The notes under the pieces were generated by a model. The model saw only the letters and a list, made by a program, of their open reading frames with translations, was not told where the DNA came from and did not search any database. Made by a program: the position numbers and the translations under genes. DNA of 64,000 nt. Origin: Priestia koreensis. Its GTDB lineage: Bacteria > Bacillota > Bacilli > Bacillales > Bacillaceae_H. Location: assembly GCF_001274935.1 (NCBI RefSeq), contig NZ_LILC01000032.1, forward strand, positions 1 to 64,000, written 5' to 3'. Of the stretch, positions 8,753 through 19,119 are shown one piece after another. Numbering within the stretch: the first letter of the stretch is position 1; the number at the start of each line of letters is the position of its first letter.

Positions 8753-9492
8753 CCACTTCCATTTGTGAAATCAACAATTACTAGTGTAATATTATCTTCC
8801 CCGCCTGAATCATTTGCCTGTTGAATTAAAGACGCTGCTTTTTCTTCTAGCGTTAAGGAAGAGGCAAGCGTTTCTTTTAACTGCTCTGTGGACACTTTAT
8901 TTGACAATCCATCTGAGCAAAGAAGCAATTGATCTTCAGCTTCAATTTCAATTGTTTTAATATCCACATAAACTCTTTCTTCGGTTCCAAGAGCCCGCAT
9001 TAAAATGTTTTTACGCGGATGGTGCTCCGCATCTTCTCGTGAAATTTGCCCGCTTTTTACGAGTTCATTAACGAGTGAATGATCTTCTGTTAGCTGTGAA
9101 AAGCCGTTCTCATTCAGAATATAACAGCGGCTGTCACCAATATTGCCTACTGTACAAAAGGAATCTGTACAAACAGCCATTACGACCGTTGTTCCCATCC
9201 CACGGCATTCTTCATGCTCTTGTGAATATTGAAACAAATGTTGATTGACTTGTGTAATTTTTTCCTTCATCCACCTAGATGCAACATCAGGAGAAGAAAG
9301 CTTTTCGCTTTCTTCCCAATATTGCTTTAATTCCTTTATGGCCAAGCTGCTTGCTACATCACCGGCACGGTGTCCTCCCATGCCGTCTGCCACTACAGCT
9401 AAAGACTGACCATAACGGTTAACAAATACCCCTCCAGAATCTTCGTTATGCTGACGAACCTTCCCACGGTCGGTCATAAAAACTACTCCCAT
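8749..9492 (-). CDS. prpC: PP2C-type phosphatase PrpC
   Basis: This 247-residue PPM-family phosphatase reverses PrkC phosphorylation. Metal-binding motifs are visible: RQHNED near residue 12, VADGMGGHRAGD near residue 35, GDSRCYIL near residue 119, SDGL near residue 194, and GGEDNITLVIV near residue 230. The start chosen is the ATG at 9492 with GAGGTGAA upstream; the longer frame back to 9543 would overlap rlmN and adds a non-homologous leader. The start lies 5 nt after the rlmN stop. Confidence 0.94.
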   Translation of the reverse strand: MGVVFMTDRGKVRQHNEDSGGVFVNRYGQSLAVVADGMGGHRAGDVASSLAIKELKQYWEESEKLSSPDVASRWMKEKITQVNQHLFQYSQEHEECRGMGTTVVMAVCTDSFCTVGNIGDSRCYILNENGFSQLTEDHSLVNELVKSGQISREDAEHHPRKNILMRALGTEERVYVDIKTIEIEAEDQLLLCSDGLSNKVSTEQLKETLASSLTLEEKAASLIQQANDSGGEDNITLVIVDFTNGSG

Positions 9493-9497
9493 TTGCT

Positions 9498-10589
9498 TCA
9501 CCTCGTCTCTTCTTGACGCTCCTTCGCGCGTAGCTGACCACAAGCTGCATCAATGTCATGACCTTGTTCGCGACGAATCGTCACATTGACACCACGATCT
9601 TTCAATACGCGTTCAAACGCAAAGATTTGCTCGCGCGGCGTGCGTACGTAATCACGTTCTGGTACATAGTTTACTGGAATTAAGTTAATGTGGCATTTGA
9701 TCCCTTTTACAAGCTTCGCTAATTCTTCCGCATGCTCTACTTGATCGTTGACGCCTCCGAACAACCCGTACTCAAAGCTAATGCGGCGGCCCGTTTTATC
9801 CACATAATAACGAACAGCTTCCATTAAGTCTGGCAGTTTGTATGCACGGTTAATTGGCATTAAACGTGAACGAGTTTCTGTATTCGCTGAATGTAGAGAA
9901 ATAGCAAAGTTGATTTGCATGTTCTCATCCGCAAAATCGTAAATTTTAGGAATGATTCCACTCGTCGATACCGTAATATGACGAGCACCGATGTTTAAGC
10001 CCTCATCAGAGTTGATAATTTTAAGGAACCCTAACATGTGATCGTAGTTGTCGAATGGTTCACCTATCCCCATAATTACGACGTGGCTTACGCGTTCTCC
10101 TTGTTCATCTAGTGCCTTTTGTACTTTTACTACTTGAGCAACGATTTCTCCCGCTTCAAGGTTTCGTTTTAATCCGCCTAAAGTCGACGCACAGAACGTA
10201 CAACCGATGCGGCAACCAACTTGTGTTGTTACACAAATAGAATTTCCGTATTCATGGCGCATTAGAACTGTTTCAATCGTATACCCATCATGAAGTTCAA
10301 ATAAGAACTTCATTGTTCCGTCAGAAGACGTTTGTTGAACAGCTGTTTCAAGCGTTGTAAGCACGAAATGTGCTGCTAGCTTGTCGCGTAGCTCCTTCGA
10401 TAAGTTGCTCATATCTTCAAATGACGTTACGCGTTTTGTGTATAACCAATCATAAATTTGCTTTCCACGGAACTTCTTTTCTCCATTTTCTACTAACCAA
10501 TTCTCTAATTCGTGTAATTGGTAAGAATAGATGGAAGGGTTTCGATCAAGCTCTTTGCTTTTTTTCTTAGCTGATAATACTTTTTCCAT
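9498..10589 (-). CDS. rlmN: 23S rRNA/tRNA adenine-C2 methyltransferase RlmN
   Basis: This 363-residue radical-SAM enzyme methylates C2 of A2503 in 23S rRNA and A37 in some tRNAs. The cluster motif [10 protein letters not shown] (CX3CX2C) is near residue 125, followed by the SAM-binding [11 protein letters not shown] and SISLHSA-type segments (here FAISLHSAN). A cysteine near the C terminus (AACGQLR) is the expected methyl-carrying residue. It is 2 nt from rsmB, in a translation-related operon. Confidence 0.95.
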   Translation of the reverse strand: MEKVLSAKKKSKELDRNPSIYSYQLHELENWLVENGEKKFRGKQIYDWLYTKRVTSFEDMSNLSKELRDKLAAHFVLTTLETAVQQTSSDGTMKFLFELHDGYTIETVLMRHEYGNSICVTTQVGCRIGCTFCASTLGGLKRNLEAGEIVAQVVKVQKALDEQGERVSHVVIMGIGEPFDNYDHMLGFLKIINSDEGLNIGARHITVSTSGIIPKIYDFADENMQINFAISLHSANTETRSRLMPINRAYKLPDLMEAVRYYVDKTGRRISFEYGLFGGVNDQVEHAEELAKLVKGIKCHINLIPVNYVPERDYVRTPREQIFAFERVLKDRGVNVTIRREQGHDIDAACGQLRAKERQEETR

Positions 10590-10591
10590 TC

Positions 10592-11935
10592 CTACACCTT
10601 CTTTCTTAAACTAGCAATATAAAAACCATCGCTTTGAAAATCATCTGGGAGTAATTGAATTTGACTTTCCGTCACGTGTGGATGCAGCACAGACGGCATA
10701 CGTTCCTTGAACGTTGTATCAAATTGAAAATCCTTTTGCTCTTGTAAAAATTGATACACAACCTCTTGGTTTTCATCTTGATCAATTGTACAAGTGCTAT
10801 ATACAAGTGTTCCACCTTTTTTCAAAAGTGGTGCCACAGCACGTAAAATATCCGCTTGGATGCGCGCTAATTGTTTCACATCCTGCTCCGTTTTCGTATA
10901 CTTCACATCTGGCTTGCGTTTCATTACGCCAAATCCTGTACAAGGAGCATCTACTAATATTCTATCGAAGGTTTCGTCTTTAAACAATTCCTGAACCTTA
11001 CGACTATCTGACACCTTTGTGTCAATGTTGTCTAATCCAAGACGTTTTGCTTGGTCTTCAATTAGCTTAACTTTATGAGCGTGAATGTCCAATGAAACGA
11101 CTTGACCCGTATGTTGAAGACGTTCTGCAATATGTGTCGATTTTCCTCCAGGGGCCGCACAGCTATCTAAAATCGTCTCGTTCGGTTCCACGTCTAACGC
11201 ATGTGCAACAAGCATAGAGCTTTCATCTTGAACGGTGAACATGCCCTGTTTAAATGCTTCTGTATACACTGCATTGCCTTTTTGTGTTTCAAGGGCTTCC
11301 TCAAGAAACAATCCATCTTTTACTTGAATTCCTTCTTCAGCAAGCTGTGCTTTTACTTCTTCCTTCGTAAATTTAGATGTATTTACGCGAAGGGATTGTT
11401 TTGGAGCCCGAAGATTAGCTTCACATATTCCCTGTGTTTTTTCAACCCCATATTGCTCCGCCCATCTCTCAACAAGCCATAGCGGGTGGCTTGTCTCAAT
11501 GGAAATACGCTCTAACGGTTTTTTTATTTCATCTAAGCTTTTTAACCCATTACGCTGAATGGTACGAAGCACACCGTTGACCATTGACGAAATGCCTTTA
11601 TGACCACGTTTTTTCGCAATTTCGACCGCTTCGTAAAAAACCGCTCGCTCAGGAATACGATCAAGGTACACCATTTGATAAAGCGACAGGCGAAGAAGCA
11701 CGCGTACCCAATCCTGAAGTTTTTTCGGATTCTTAATAAATGGCTCCAAATAATAATCGAGCGTAAGCTTACGTTGAATCGTTCCGTAAACTATTTCCGT
11801 TAATAGTCCCGTATCTTTTCCTTGAATGCCATGCTTTTCAATGCTTTTGTTTAGCAACAGGTTACTAAACGCTTGATTCTTTTCAATGGAAAGCAAAATA
11901 TCTAAAGCGACTTCACGAACGTTGTACTTACTCAT
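10592..11935 (-). CDS. rsmB: 16S rRNA m5C967 methyltransferase RsmB
   Basis: This 447-residue SAM-dependent methyltransferase (YloM/Sun) has an N-terminal NusB-like RNA-binding domain (about 1-140) and a C-terminal Rossmann domain. Visible motifs: SAM loop [14 protein letters not shown] near residue 258, DAPCTGFG near residue 327 and [11 protein letters not shown] near residue 380, carrying the two cysteines typical of m5C enzymes. Its start overlaps the fmt stop by 8 nt. Confidence 0.94.
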   Translation of the reverse strand: MSKYNVREVALDILLSIEKNQAFSNLLLNKSIEKHGIQGKDTGLLTEIVYGTIQRKLTLDYYLEPFIKNPKKLQDWVRVLLRLSLYQMVYLDRIPERAVFYEAVEIAKKRGHKGISSMVNGVLRTIQRNGLKSLDEIKKPLERISIETSHPLWLVERWAEQYGVEKTQGICEANLRAPKQSLRVNTSKFTKEEVKAQLAEEGIQVKDGLFLEEALETQKGNAVYTEAFKQGMFTVQDESSMLVAHALDVEPNETILDSCAAPGGKSTHIAERLQHTGQVVSLDIHAHKVKLIEDQAKRLGLDNIDTKVSDSRKVQELFKDETFDRILVDAPCTGFGVMKRKPDVKYTKTEQDVKQLARIQADILRAVAPLLKKGGTLVYSTCTIDQDENQEVVYQFLQEQKDFQFDTTFKERMPSVLHPHVTESQIQLLPDDFQSDGFYIASLRKKV

Positions 11936-12878
11936 TCGCTTCTCCTAGCTTTGTCCCTACTTGTAGTTGCCCACCGCGTAAAAATTGCGCCGCATCCATT
12001 CGTTTTTTACCTGCTGGCTGTAAATCGGTAATTTTAATCGACGTTTCATTTCCTGTTGAAACAACAAACCCGTCTTTTTCGATCGCCGTAACGGTACCAG
12101 CAGGCTCTGTAGAAGACGACGTCACTTTTTCTCCCCACCATACTTTCATAACTTGTCCTTCTAAAGTCGTGTAAGCAACTGGCCAAGGATGAAGTCCTCT
12201 AATATGATTATAAATTTCTTCGCCCGTTTTGCTCCAATTAATTTTTTCCTGCTCGCGTTTAATGTTGGAAGCAAAGGTAGCTTCTTCATCATTTTGCTTA
12301 ATCGGCGTTAGCTTTCCTTCTAATAAAGCTGGAATCGTTTCAGAAAGAAGCTTTGCTCCTGCTTCACTTAACTTATCGTGAAGTGTACCGACATGATCAC
12401 GCTCCTCAATCGGCACTTCTACTTTTGTTAAAATGTCACCCGCATCCAATTTTTCCACCATATACATAATGGTTACGCCTGTTTTAGGTTTTCCTTGTAA
12501 AATCGAGTAGTGAATTGGCGCACCTCCGCGAAGCTCAGGAAGCAATGAAGCATGAACGTTAATACAGCCTAAGCGCGGTGCATCTAAAATAGCCTTTGGT
12601 AGGATTTGCCCAAACGCAGCCGTGACAATAAGGTCTGGCTCATAGGCTAGCACCTCGCTGTACGCTTCCTCTAAGCGAATCTTTTCTGGTTGCAGAACCG
12701 GAATACCATGTTTTTCTGCCTCTACTTTAACGGGAGGCGGTGTTAGGACCTTTTTACGGCCCTTCGGACGATCTGGCTGTGTCACAACTGCCGATACGTT
12801 ATAGCCATCTTGTAGTAATTGTTGTAAAACAGGAACCGAAAAATCCGGTGTTCCCATGAATACGATATTAATGCTCAT
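11928..12878 (-). CDS. fmt: methionyl-tRNA formyltransferase
   Basis: This 316-residue enzyme formylates initiator Met-tRNA using 10-formyl-tetrahydrofolate. The N-terminal [11 protein letters not shown], the catalytic [15 protein letters not shown] near residue 109, and [11 protein letters not shown] near residue 143 are typical. A C-terminal OB-like tRNA-binding domain follows. It is 3 nt from def, so formylation and deformylation enzymes are encoded together. Confidence 0.96.
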   Translation of the reverse strand: MSINIVFMGTPDFSVPVLQQLLQDGYNVSAVVTQPDRPKGRKKVLTPPPVKVEAEKHGIPVLQPEKIRLEEAYSEVLAYEPDLIVTAAFGQILPKAILDAPRLGCINVHASLLPELRGGAPIHYSILQGKPKTGVTIMYMVEKLDAGDILTKVEVPIEERDHVGTLHDKLSEAGAKLLSETIPALLEGKLTPIKQNDEEATFASNIKREQEKINWSKTGEEIYNHIRGLHPWPVAYTTLEGQVMKVWWGEKVTSSSTEPAGTVTAIEKDGFVVSTGNETSIKITDLQPAGKKRMDAAQFLRGGQLQVGTKLGEANE

Positions 12879-12881
12879 CGT

Positions 12882-13361
12882 TTATTCCTCTCCTTCTAAT
12901 TCGCCGTCTTCATAATAACGATCTACTTTTGTCGTAAATAATACGCCGTGAAGATGATCGATTTCATGAACGAGTGCTCGTGCTAAAAATCCTCTTGCTT
13001 CAATAATAAATGGTTTACCGCGGCGATTTTGCGCTCGAACTTTCACAAATTCTGGTCGCTTTACTTCACCAAAAAGGTCCGGAAAACTTAGACAGCCTTC
13101 AGGACCTACTTGTTCACCGCGTTCTTCTAGAATAACGGGATTAATAAGGTCGATGCGACCGTGCTTATCATCAACATCTACTACTGCCACTTGTTTTAAT
13201 ACACCCACTTGTGGTGCAGCTAGTCCAACCCCATCTGAATCCAGCATTAGTTCATACATTTGGTTTAATAATTTGGTTAGCTTACTATCAAAGACCGTGA
13301 CAGGCTCACACTCTGCCTCAAGTCGCTCATCTGGATAATAAACTAATGATAGCTTTGACAC
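12882..13361 (-). CDS. def: peptide deformylase
   Basis: This 159-residue metalloenzyme removes the formyl group from new proteins. All three motifs are present: GVGLAAPQVGV near residue 45, EGCLSFPD near residue 88, and HEIDHLHG near residue 131 carrying the metal-binding histidines. The GTG start at 13361 is chosen because AGGAGG lies 7 nt before it; an in-frame extension to 13394 has no such site. Confidence 0.95.
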   Translation of the reverse strand: MSKLSLVYYPDERLEAECEPVTVFDSKLTKLLNQMYELMLDSDGVGLAAPQVGVLKQVAVVDVDDKHGRIDLINPVILEERGEQVGPEGCLSFPDLFGEVKRPEFVKVRAQNRRGKPFIIEARGFLARALVHEIDHLHGVLFTTKVDRYYEDGELEGEE

Positions 13362-13398
13362 TTTTTTTCCTCCTAAAACTTGCGCATATTGCAATTTA

Positions 13399-15813
13399 TC
13401 ACATCATTGAGTATGGATGTAAATCGATCGTAATGGTTAAATTTTGCTGTTGAATATCCCCCTGATACTGCTCCGTTACGAACTGTAAAAGCGGTATAAG
13501 GCTTGGTTCCAGCTTGTATTTTATCATGCATTGATAGCGATATCTATCTTTTATCTTAGCAATCGGAGATGCAACAGGCCCTAAAACCACTGCCTGAGAC
13601 GATAATTTTTGCCTCATGAATTGACTGATCTTATCCGTTACGTCCACTACCTTCGCCAAATTCTCGTGCGAAACCGTAACTAGCGTTAAGTAAAAGAACG
13701 GCGGATATTTGTGCAGCTTTCGGATTTGCATTTCCTGCTCATAAAAAGCTCCGTAATCATGCTGACTAGCAAGCTCGATGCTGTAATGTTCTGGTGTGTA
13801 TGTTTGAATAACCACTTCCCCTGGGAGCTTGTGACGTCCTGCACGCCCGCTAACTTGGGTGAGTAGCTGAAACGTTTTTTCAGACGCCCGGAAATCAGGA
13901 AGATGAAGCATCGTATCTGCTGATAGTACCCCAACGAGCGTAACGTTAGGAAAATCGAGCCCTTTTGCAATCATTTGTGTTCCCAACAAAATTTGTGCTT
14001 CTTGATTCGCAAATTTCGTAAGCAGCGTTTCATGAGCCCCTTTACGGCTCGTTGTATCCACGTCCATTCGTATGACTTTTGCTTGCGGAAGAACTTTTGT
14101 CAGCTCCTCTTCCACTTTCTGCGTTCCGGTTCCAAAAAAGCGGATATGATCGCTATTGCACTCCGGACAAAGCGTCGTCGTTGGCTGTTCATGACCACAG
14201 TAATGACATTTCAATACGTTCTGATAGCGATGATACGTTAGCGAAATTTCACAGTGCGGACACGAATGGACAAAGCCACAATCACGACACATCACAAACG
14301 ATGAATGACCACGCTTGTTTAAAAATAATACCATTTGCTCGCCTTTAGCCAAGCGGTCTTCAATTTTTTCTAACAGCAGCCGCGAAAACATCGAGCGATT
14401 TCCCTCGCGAAGCTCTTCTCTCATGTCGATAATGTCAACAGGAGGCAGTGAGGCGTCATTCATTCGCTTCGTCAACGTTAACAGCTCATAGACCCCTTTT
14501 TGCGCTCGAGCAAATGATTCAAGCGTCGGTGTGGCACTTCCAAGAATGATTGGACAGTTATGCTGCTCTCCCCGGTAAATAGCAATATCTCGTGCATGAT
14601 AACGAGGATTTTCCTCTTGTTTGTAGCTTGTTTCATGCTCTTCATCAATAATGATAATACCTAAATTCGTAAACGGTGCAAAAATCGCCGAGCGAGCGCC
14701 AACCACTACGGATACTTCCTGACGCTGAATTTTGCGCCACTCATCATACTTCTCGCCTGTTGATAATCCACTGTGCAAAACGGCAACCTTTGACCCAAAT
14801 CGTTCTTTAAATCGGGTCACCATTTGCGGCGTAAGCGAAATTTCCGGCACAAGCACGATCGCCTCTTGACCTTTTTTTAGCACGCGGTCAATTGATTGAA
14901 GATACACTTCCGTTTTCCCGCTTCCTGTCACTCCGTACATAAGAAATACGCGATGCAACTCGTCTTCGATGTGAGCTAGGATCGGGGAAATCACCTTCGT
15001 TTGTTCATCTGTTAATGGAAACGGCTCGCTTGGTGTGAACGTTCGGTTCTCATATGGATCGCGGTAAATCTCCATGTTCACTTCTGCAAGCGCCCCCTTT
15101 TCCACAAGAGCCTTAACAGGTGCCTGCGTCGTTTGCAGAAAATCCGTCAGATCTTTCATGAAAATCTCTTCGGTGTTCTCTGTAAAATAACGGAGCACGT
15201 CTTTTTGCTTTTCCGCTTGCTTCGGAAGGGAATCAGCTAGGTCCATCAGCTCTTGAGGTGATAACAGCGGACGAACACCCTTTAACGTTTTTTTATTTCC
15301 GCGGTTTTTTACGACATACGTAACATCTAGCAAGCCTTTTTGAATATCGCGGTAAAAGGGCGATGTGAGACCGCCCTTTTCAACGTCTTTCCAGAGTACA
15401 GATGATTCCTTTTCAAAGAAGGGCTTTACAGCTTCATGGAGCTGTTTCGTCTCTACATGACGAGCCATCGTAATTTCCTTCTCATATTTCGCTTTCATTG
15501 CGGCTGGTAGCATCGCCTGAAAAGCCGAAATCGCGTAGCAAAGTGTATGTGTCGTCAGCCAATGCCCTAAGTTTAATAACTCTTCGGTTAACACAGGCGT
15601 AATATCAAGCAGCTCTTCAATTGGTTTTGTTCGCTTTACTTCGGTAGAATGTTTGACGTCAATAACAAAACCCTGAACTTTTCGCGGACCGAACGGAACG
15701 ATCACCCTCATACCTGGGGCAATCATTTCTTCCCATTTGCTTGGAACGGAATAATCAAACGCTCGGTCTGTCTGTTTTGCTGCAACATCCACAATGACAC
15801 TTGCAAATTTCAT
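13399..15813 (-). CDS. priA: primosomal helicase PriA
   Basis: This 804-residue replication-restart helicase has an N-terminal DNA-binding domain, then an SF2 core with Walker A YGVTGSGKTEVY near residue 293, DEEH near residue 390 and GSATPTLES near residue 423. A zinc-binding insertion carries four CXXC pairs (CRDC, CPHC, CHYC, CPEC) around residues 510-550. Its start overlaps the coaBC stop by 4 nt. Length and layout are normal for Bacilli. Confidence 0.96.
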   Translation of the reverse strand: MKFASVIVDVAAKQTDRAFDYSVPSKWEEMIAPGMRVIVPFGPRKVQGFVIDVKHSTEVKRTKPIEELLDITPVLTEELLNLGHWLTTHTLCYAISAFQAMLPAAMKAKYEKEITMARHVETKQLHEAVKPFFEKESSVLWKDVEKGGLTSPFYRDIQKGLLDVTYVVKNRGNKKTLKGVRPLLSPQELMDLADSLPKQAEKQKDVLRYFTENTEEIFMKDLTDFLQTTQAPVKALVEKGALAEVNMEIYRDPYENRTFTPSEPFPLTDEQTKVISPILAHIEDELHRVFLMYGVTGSGKTEVYLQSIDRVLKKGQEAIVLVPEISLTPQMVTRFKERFGSKVAVLHSGLSTGEKYDEWRKIQRQEVSVVVGARSAIFAPFTNLGIIIIDEEHETSYKQEENPRYHARDIAIYRGEQHNCPIILGSATPTLESFARAQKGVYELLTLTKRMNDASLPPVDIIDMREELREGNRSMFSRLLLEKIEDRLAKGEQMVLFLNKRGHSSFVMCRDCGFVHSCPHCEISLTYHRYQNVLKCHYCGHEQPTTTLCPECNSDHIRFFGTGTQKVEEELTKVLPQAKVIRMDVDTTSRKGAHETLLTKFANQEAQILLGTQMIAKGLDFPNVTLVGVLSADTMLHLPDFRASEKTFQLLTQVSGRAGRHKLPGEVVIQTYTPEHYSIELASQHDYGAFYEQEMQIRKLHKYPPFFYLTLVTVSHENLAKVVDVTDKISQFMRQKLSSQAVVLGPVASPIAKIKDRYRYQCMIKYKLEPSLIPLLQFVTEQYQGDIQQQNLTITIDLHPYSMM

Positions 15814-17018
15814 CGGCTACGCTCCTTTAACTCCTTAATCACTTCGTCGAGAATTTCCTTTGCTACCTCATGTTTTGATAAAACAGGTAGTGACTTTGGT
15901 TCTGCCTCACGTTGATAGATCGTCACAATGTTTGTGTCTGTTCCAAAACCCGCTCCTTCTGTTGATACGTTGTTGGCCACAACAAAATCAAGATTTTTCT
16001 CACGAAGCTTTTTCATCGCATATTCGTCTACATTGTTCGTTTCTGCTGCAAACCCTACTAGCAGCTGATGCTCCTTCTGCTCACCGAGTGTGCGAAGAAT
16101 GTCAGTCGTTCTTTCAAGCTCTACAGACACAGCACCTGGCTGTTTCTTTACTTTTTGATCATAGGTGACTTTTGGTCGGTAATCCGCAACTGCCGCAGTT
16201 TTAATAACCACATCTGTCATTGGATACACGTTCATGACGGCTTCAAACATTTCTTGTGCGCTCTCCACATTAATACGGGTTACCCCAGGAGGCGTAGGAA
16301 GATTTGTCGGCCCTGATACGAGCGTCACAGCAGCGCCAAGTCGTGCTGCCTCTTCAGCTACAGCATAGCCCATTTTTCCTGTTGAATGATTGGACATGAA
16401 GCGAACCGGATCAATTTTTTCACGCGTTGGGCCTGCCGTAATTAAAACGTGCTTACCTTTTAGTGGTAGTGAACGCGCGTCGTTAAAATAATGTTGAAGA
16501 TTTTCCACGATTTTCTCCGGCTCTTCTAAGCGTCCTTTTCCTACATATCCACAGGCTAAGTACCCCTCGCTTGGCTCAACGAATTGATAGCCGAACGAAT
16601 GGAGAATATCAATATTACGAATGACAGCCGGATGATCATACATGTGCACATTCATCGCTGGTGCTACCCATACAGGAGCTGTTGTCGCAAGTAGCGTTGT
16701 TGAAATCATATCGTCCGCAATTCCATTTGCGAGCTTGCCGATCATGTTCGCTGTTGCTGGTGCAACGAGCACTAAATGGGGCCAATCGGCTAAATCAATG
16801 TGTGCGATGACCGCTGGATCTTTTTCATCGAACGTATCCGTATATACAGGATTTCTAGACAACGCCTGAAACGTTAATGGACTGACAAATTCGCGGGCAG
16901 ACTCTGTCATCATTACTTTCACTTCCGCTCCTGCTTGTACTAATTTACTAGTTAAGGCTGCTGCTTTATAAACAGCAATACCACCGCTTACACATAATAA
17001 AATGCGTTTTCCCTTCAC
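15810..17018 (-). CDS. coaBC: bifunctional CoaBC (PPCS/PPC decarboxylase)
   Basis: This 402-residue enzyme makes 4'-phosphopantetheine from phosphopantothenate, CTP and cysteine. The N-terminal flavin decarboxylase domain shows CVSGGIAVYKA, the AMNVHMYDHP motif near residue 125 and the active-site cysteine in LACGYVGKGRL near residue 156. The C-terminal synthetase shows ITAGPTREKIDPVRF near residue 195 and STGKMG. The GTG at 17018 is preferred, with GGGGGAAG upstream; the longer frame to 17066 reads through the terminator at 17048-17096. Confidence 0.94.
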   Translation of the reverse strand: MKGKRILLCVSGGIAVYKAAALTSKLVQAGAEVKVMMTESAREFVSPLTFQALSRNPVYTDTFDEKDPAVIAHIDLADWPHLVLVAPATANMIGKLANGIADDMISTTLLATTAPVWVAPAMNVHMYDHPAVIRNIDILHSFGYQFVEPSEGYLACGYVGKGRLEEPEKIVENLQHYFNDARSLPLKGKHVLITAGPTREKIDPVRFMSNHSTGKMGYAVAEEAARLGAAVTLVSGPTNLPTPPGVTRINVESAQEMFEAVMNVYPMTDVVIKTAAVADYRPKVTYDQKVKKQPGAVSVELERTTDILRTLGEQKEHQLLVGFAAETNNVDEYAMKKLREKNLDFVVANNVSTEGAGFGTDTNIVTIYQREAEPKSLPVLSKHEVAKEILDEVIKELKERSR

Positions 17019-17047
17019 GATCTTCTTCCCCCATCTTGTAAATTGGT

Positions 17048-17096
17048 AAGATGAAAAAAATAACAACCTTCAACAGGTTGTTATTTTTTTCATCTT
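17048..17096 (-). terminator. terminator between rpoZ and coaBC
   Basis: A 22-bp nearly perfect hairpin (AAGATG..AACAACCT / AGGTTGTT..CATCTT) has a 5-nt loop and a run of seven T inside its 3' arm. It separates gmk-rpoZ from coaBC. Confidence 0.85.
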
Positions 17097-17122
17097 TGTT
17101 TATCAGCTCCACACGCTGCTAC

Positions 17123-17326
17123 TTAGTCTTCTTGACGAGTTTCGTAGCGAAGTGCTTCTGCGTTAATTTCCTCTAGCGCTTTTCCTACAAATTTGTGGGA
17201 AACCGTGTTGTCAATTAACACACTTTCAGTTGTTTGTAATTGACGTGCACGTTTTGCAGCTACTGTTACAAGCGTGTATTTAGAGTCTAGTTTTGTCATT
17301 AAAGAATCGATAGATGGATATAACAT
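17123..17326 (-). CDS. rpoZ: RNA polymerase omega subunit
   Basis: This 67-residue omega subunit stabilises the beta-prime subunit and assembly of RNA polymerase. The [10 protein letters not shown] start, [14 protein letters not shown] and C-terminal [10 protein letters not shown] are characteristic. It lies 3 nt after gmk, as in B. subtilis. Confidence 0.95.
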   Translation of the reverse strand: MLYPSIDSLMTKLDSKYTLVTVAAKRARQLQTTESVLIDNTVSHKFVGKALEEINAEALRYETRQED

Positions 17327-17329
17327 GGA

Positions 17330-17947
17330 TTATTCAACCTCCAACATTTTTTTATAGCGAGCAGAAATACGATCACGGCGACAGTGCTCTGCCGTAATAA
17401 TAGAACGGATGCGGCTGCATGCATTCTCTACTTTGTCGTTTTCTACTACGTAATCGTAGGCGTCCATAAGTTCAATTTCTTCCTTCGCGACGCGCATACG
17501 GTTGTTAATAAGATCTTCCGTCTCTGTACCGCGATTTACAATGCGGCTTTTAAGCTCTGAAAGGCTTGGTGGTGCTAGGAAAATGAATAGTCCTTCTGAG
17601 AAGGCTTTTTTCACTTGTAGCGCTCCCTGCACTTCGATTTCAAGGAAAACGTCCTTACCTTCAGACAGACATTTTTCTACGTAGTCTACGGGCGTTCCGT
17701 AATAGTTCCCTACATATTCCGCCCATTCTAAAAGCTTGTTGTTTTCGATCATGTTCTCAAAATCTTCACGTTCCTTGAACAGGTAATCGATGCCGTCTAC
17801 TTCACCTTCACGCGGCTTTCTCGTTGTCGCTGAGATGGAATAGTATAAATTGTTGTTCTCCTCTGAAAAAAGTGCTTTACGTACCGTTCCTTTTCCAACT
17901 CCTGAAGGACCTGATAGCACAATTAATAATCCTCTTTCGACATTCAT
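17330..17947 (-). CDS. gmk: guanylate kinase
   Basis: This 205-residue enzyme phosphorylates GMP and dGMP. It shows the P-loop [10 protein letters not shown] near residue 12, the GMP-binding [10 protein letters not shown]-type segment ([15 protein letters not shown]) near residue 38, and lid arginines near residue 140. The gene upstream is yloC, 97 nt away; in B. subtilis the matrix regulator remA lies in between, and here there is no room for it. Confidence 0.96.
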   Translation of the reverse strand: MNVERGLLIVLSGPSGVGKGTVRKALFSEENNNLYYSISATTRKPREGEVDGIDYLFKEREDFENMIENNKLLEWAEYVGNYYGTPVDYVEKCLSEGKDVFLEIEVQGALQVKKAFSEGLFIFLAPPSLSELKSRIVNRGTETEDLINNRMRVAKEEIELMDAYDYVVENDKVENACSRIRSIITAEHCRRDRISARYKKMLEVE

Positions 17948-18044
17948 TTTTCTATGAAAACCTACCCTTCATTATTCATGATGGCCTATCGTTCAACTAG
18001 ATATAGCACTATTGTAGCCTGATCGTTGAAAGATTAACCTATCT

Positions 18045-18920
18045 TTATTCAATGTTTTGTACTTGCTCCTTCATTCGTTCAAGATGAGCTTTCATCTCAA
18101 CGACGCACTGAGCAATGTCACCGTTATTGGCTTTCGCGCCAATCGTGTTAATTTCACGATTTAGTTCCTGAGTCAGAAAGTCAAGCTTTCTTCCCACCAG
18201 GGTTTCTGTTTCCACCGTTTGAATCACTTGCTGCAGATGACTTTGTATGCGTGTAAGCTCTTCATTAATATCCGCTTTATCAGCAAAAATCGCAATCTCT
18301 GTTAAGACACGCTGTTGTTCAAAAGCTTCTCCTGTATACTCAGAAAGTTTTTTTTGAATGCGCTCCTTATAGTGATCAACGACTTTCGGCGCCAGTTGAA
18401 CAATCTTCTCTCGTACATCATGTAGCTGATTTACTTGCGCAACAATATCTGAAAGTAGCTGCGCACCTTCTTGTTTACGCATAAGAAGGAGTTGATTAAC
18501 GGCCTGCTCGCAGGCTTCTAGTACTAACCCGTGCAAAACGGTACGGTCCTGCTGTTTTTCATTCAACAGAAATACGTCCTCCATTTTTAACACATCTGAA
18601 ATGCGTACAGCGTCCGTTAACTGATACGTTTGTTGAATTTTTTTCAACTCGTCCATGTAATGACCTAACAGCTTCCAGTCTACTTCTACATCTTTTTGCG
18701 CAATGTTTTCTCCAGAGATGGTCACAAATATCTCTATTCTACCACGCTTTACTTGTTTTTGAACTAGCTTTTTGATTTTATCTTCTATTTCCATTAACTG
18801 CCTGGGCATTCTAATAATCGTTTCGCAAAAACGGTGATTGACAGATTTCATTTCCACCGTTACTGAATATTGTTCAGACTCGGCTTTTCCTCGTCCAAAT
18901 CCTGTCATACTAGTAATCAT
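18045..18920 (-). CDS. yloC: YicC-family endoribonuclease YloC
   Basis: This 291-residue protein is of the YicC/YloC family, oligomeric RNA-binding proteins with reported endoribonuclease activity. The N-terminal MTGFGRG and MKSVNHRF are the family hallmarks; the C-terminal DUF1732 segment ends in LDFLTQELNREINTIGAKAN, which is highly conserved. The start is placed at the ATG at 18920, giving MITSMTGFG; the frame extends to 18944 but the extra residues are not family-like. The ribosome site is weak. Confidence 0.88.
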   Translation of the reverse strand: MITSMTGFGRGKAESEQYSVTVEMKSVNHRFCETIIRMPRQLMEIEDKIKKLVQKQVKRGRIEIFVTISGENIAQKDVEVDWKLLGHYMDELKKIQQTYQLTDAVRISDVLKMEDVFLLNEKQQDRTVLHGLVLEACEQAVNQLLLMRKQEGAQLLSDIVAQVNQLHDVREKIVQLAPKVVDHYKERIQKKLSEYTGEAFEQQRVLTEIAIFADKADINEELTRIQSHLQQVIQTVETETLVGRKLDFLTQELNREINTIGAKANNGDIAQCVVEMKAHLERMKEQVQNIE

Positions 18921-19024
18921 TATTATCACATCCACTATGTACATATATTACAAAAATTAATGAGTAAATAAAAGGAATCTTGCTTTAAAAAGCTATCTCA
19001 ATATGTAGGAAAGAATTTGTTTCC

Positions 19025-19095
19025 TCAAAAAGACATCGCCCTCTGTCTTTCTATCAAGGAATTCACCAGATAAAGAGACATTGGACGACGTCAAC
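19025..19095 (-). terminator. long hairpin element A after yloB
   Basis: On the minus strand a 10-bp outer stem (19083-19092 with 19032-19041, including G-U pairs), a 2-nt internal loop and a 12-bp inner stem (19069-19080 with 19044-19055, one mismatch) enclose a 13-nt loop. TTTTTGA follows. It begins 25 nt after the yloB stop and probably terminates yloB. Its outer sequences GTTGAC(G)TCGTCCA and GTCTTTTTGA recur at 55432-55500. Confidence 0.65.
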
Positions 19096-19119
19096 CTTTG
19101 TATGAAATTATAACACAGT

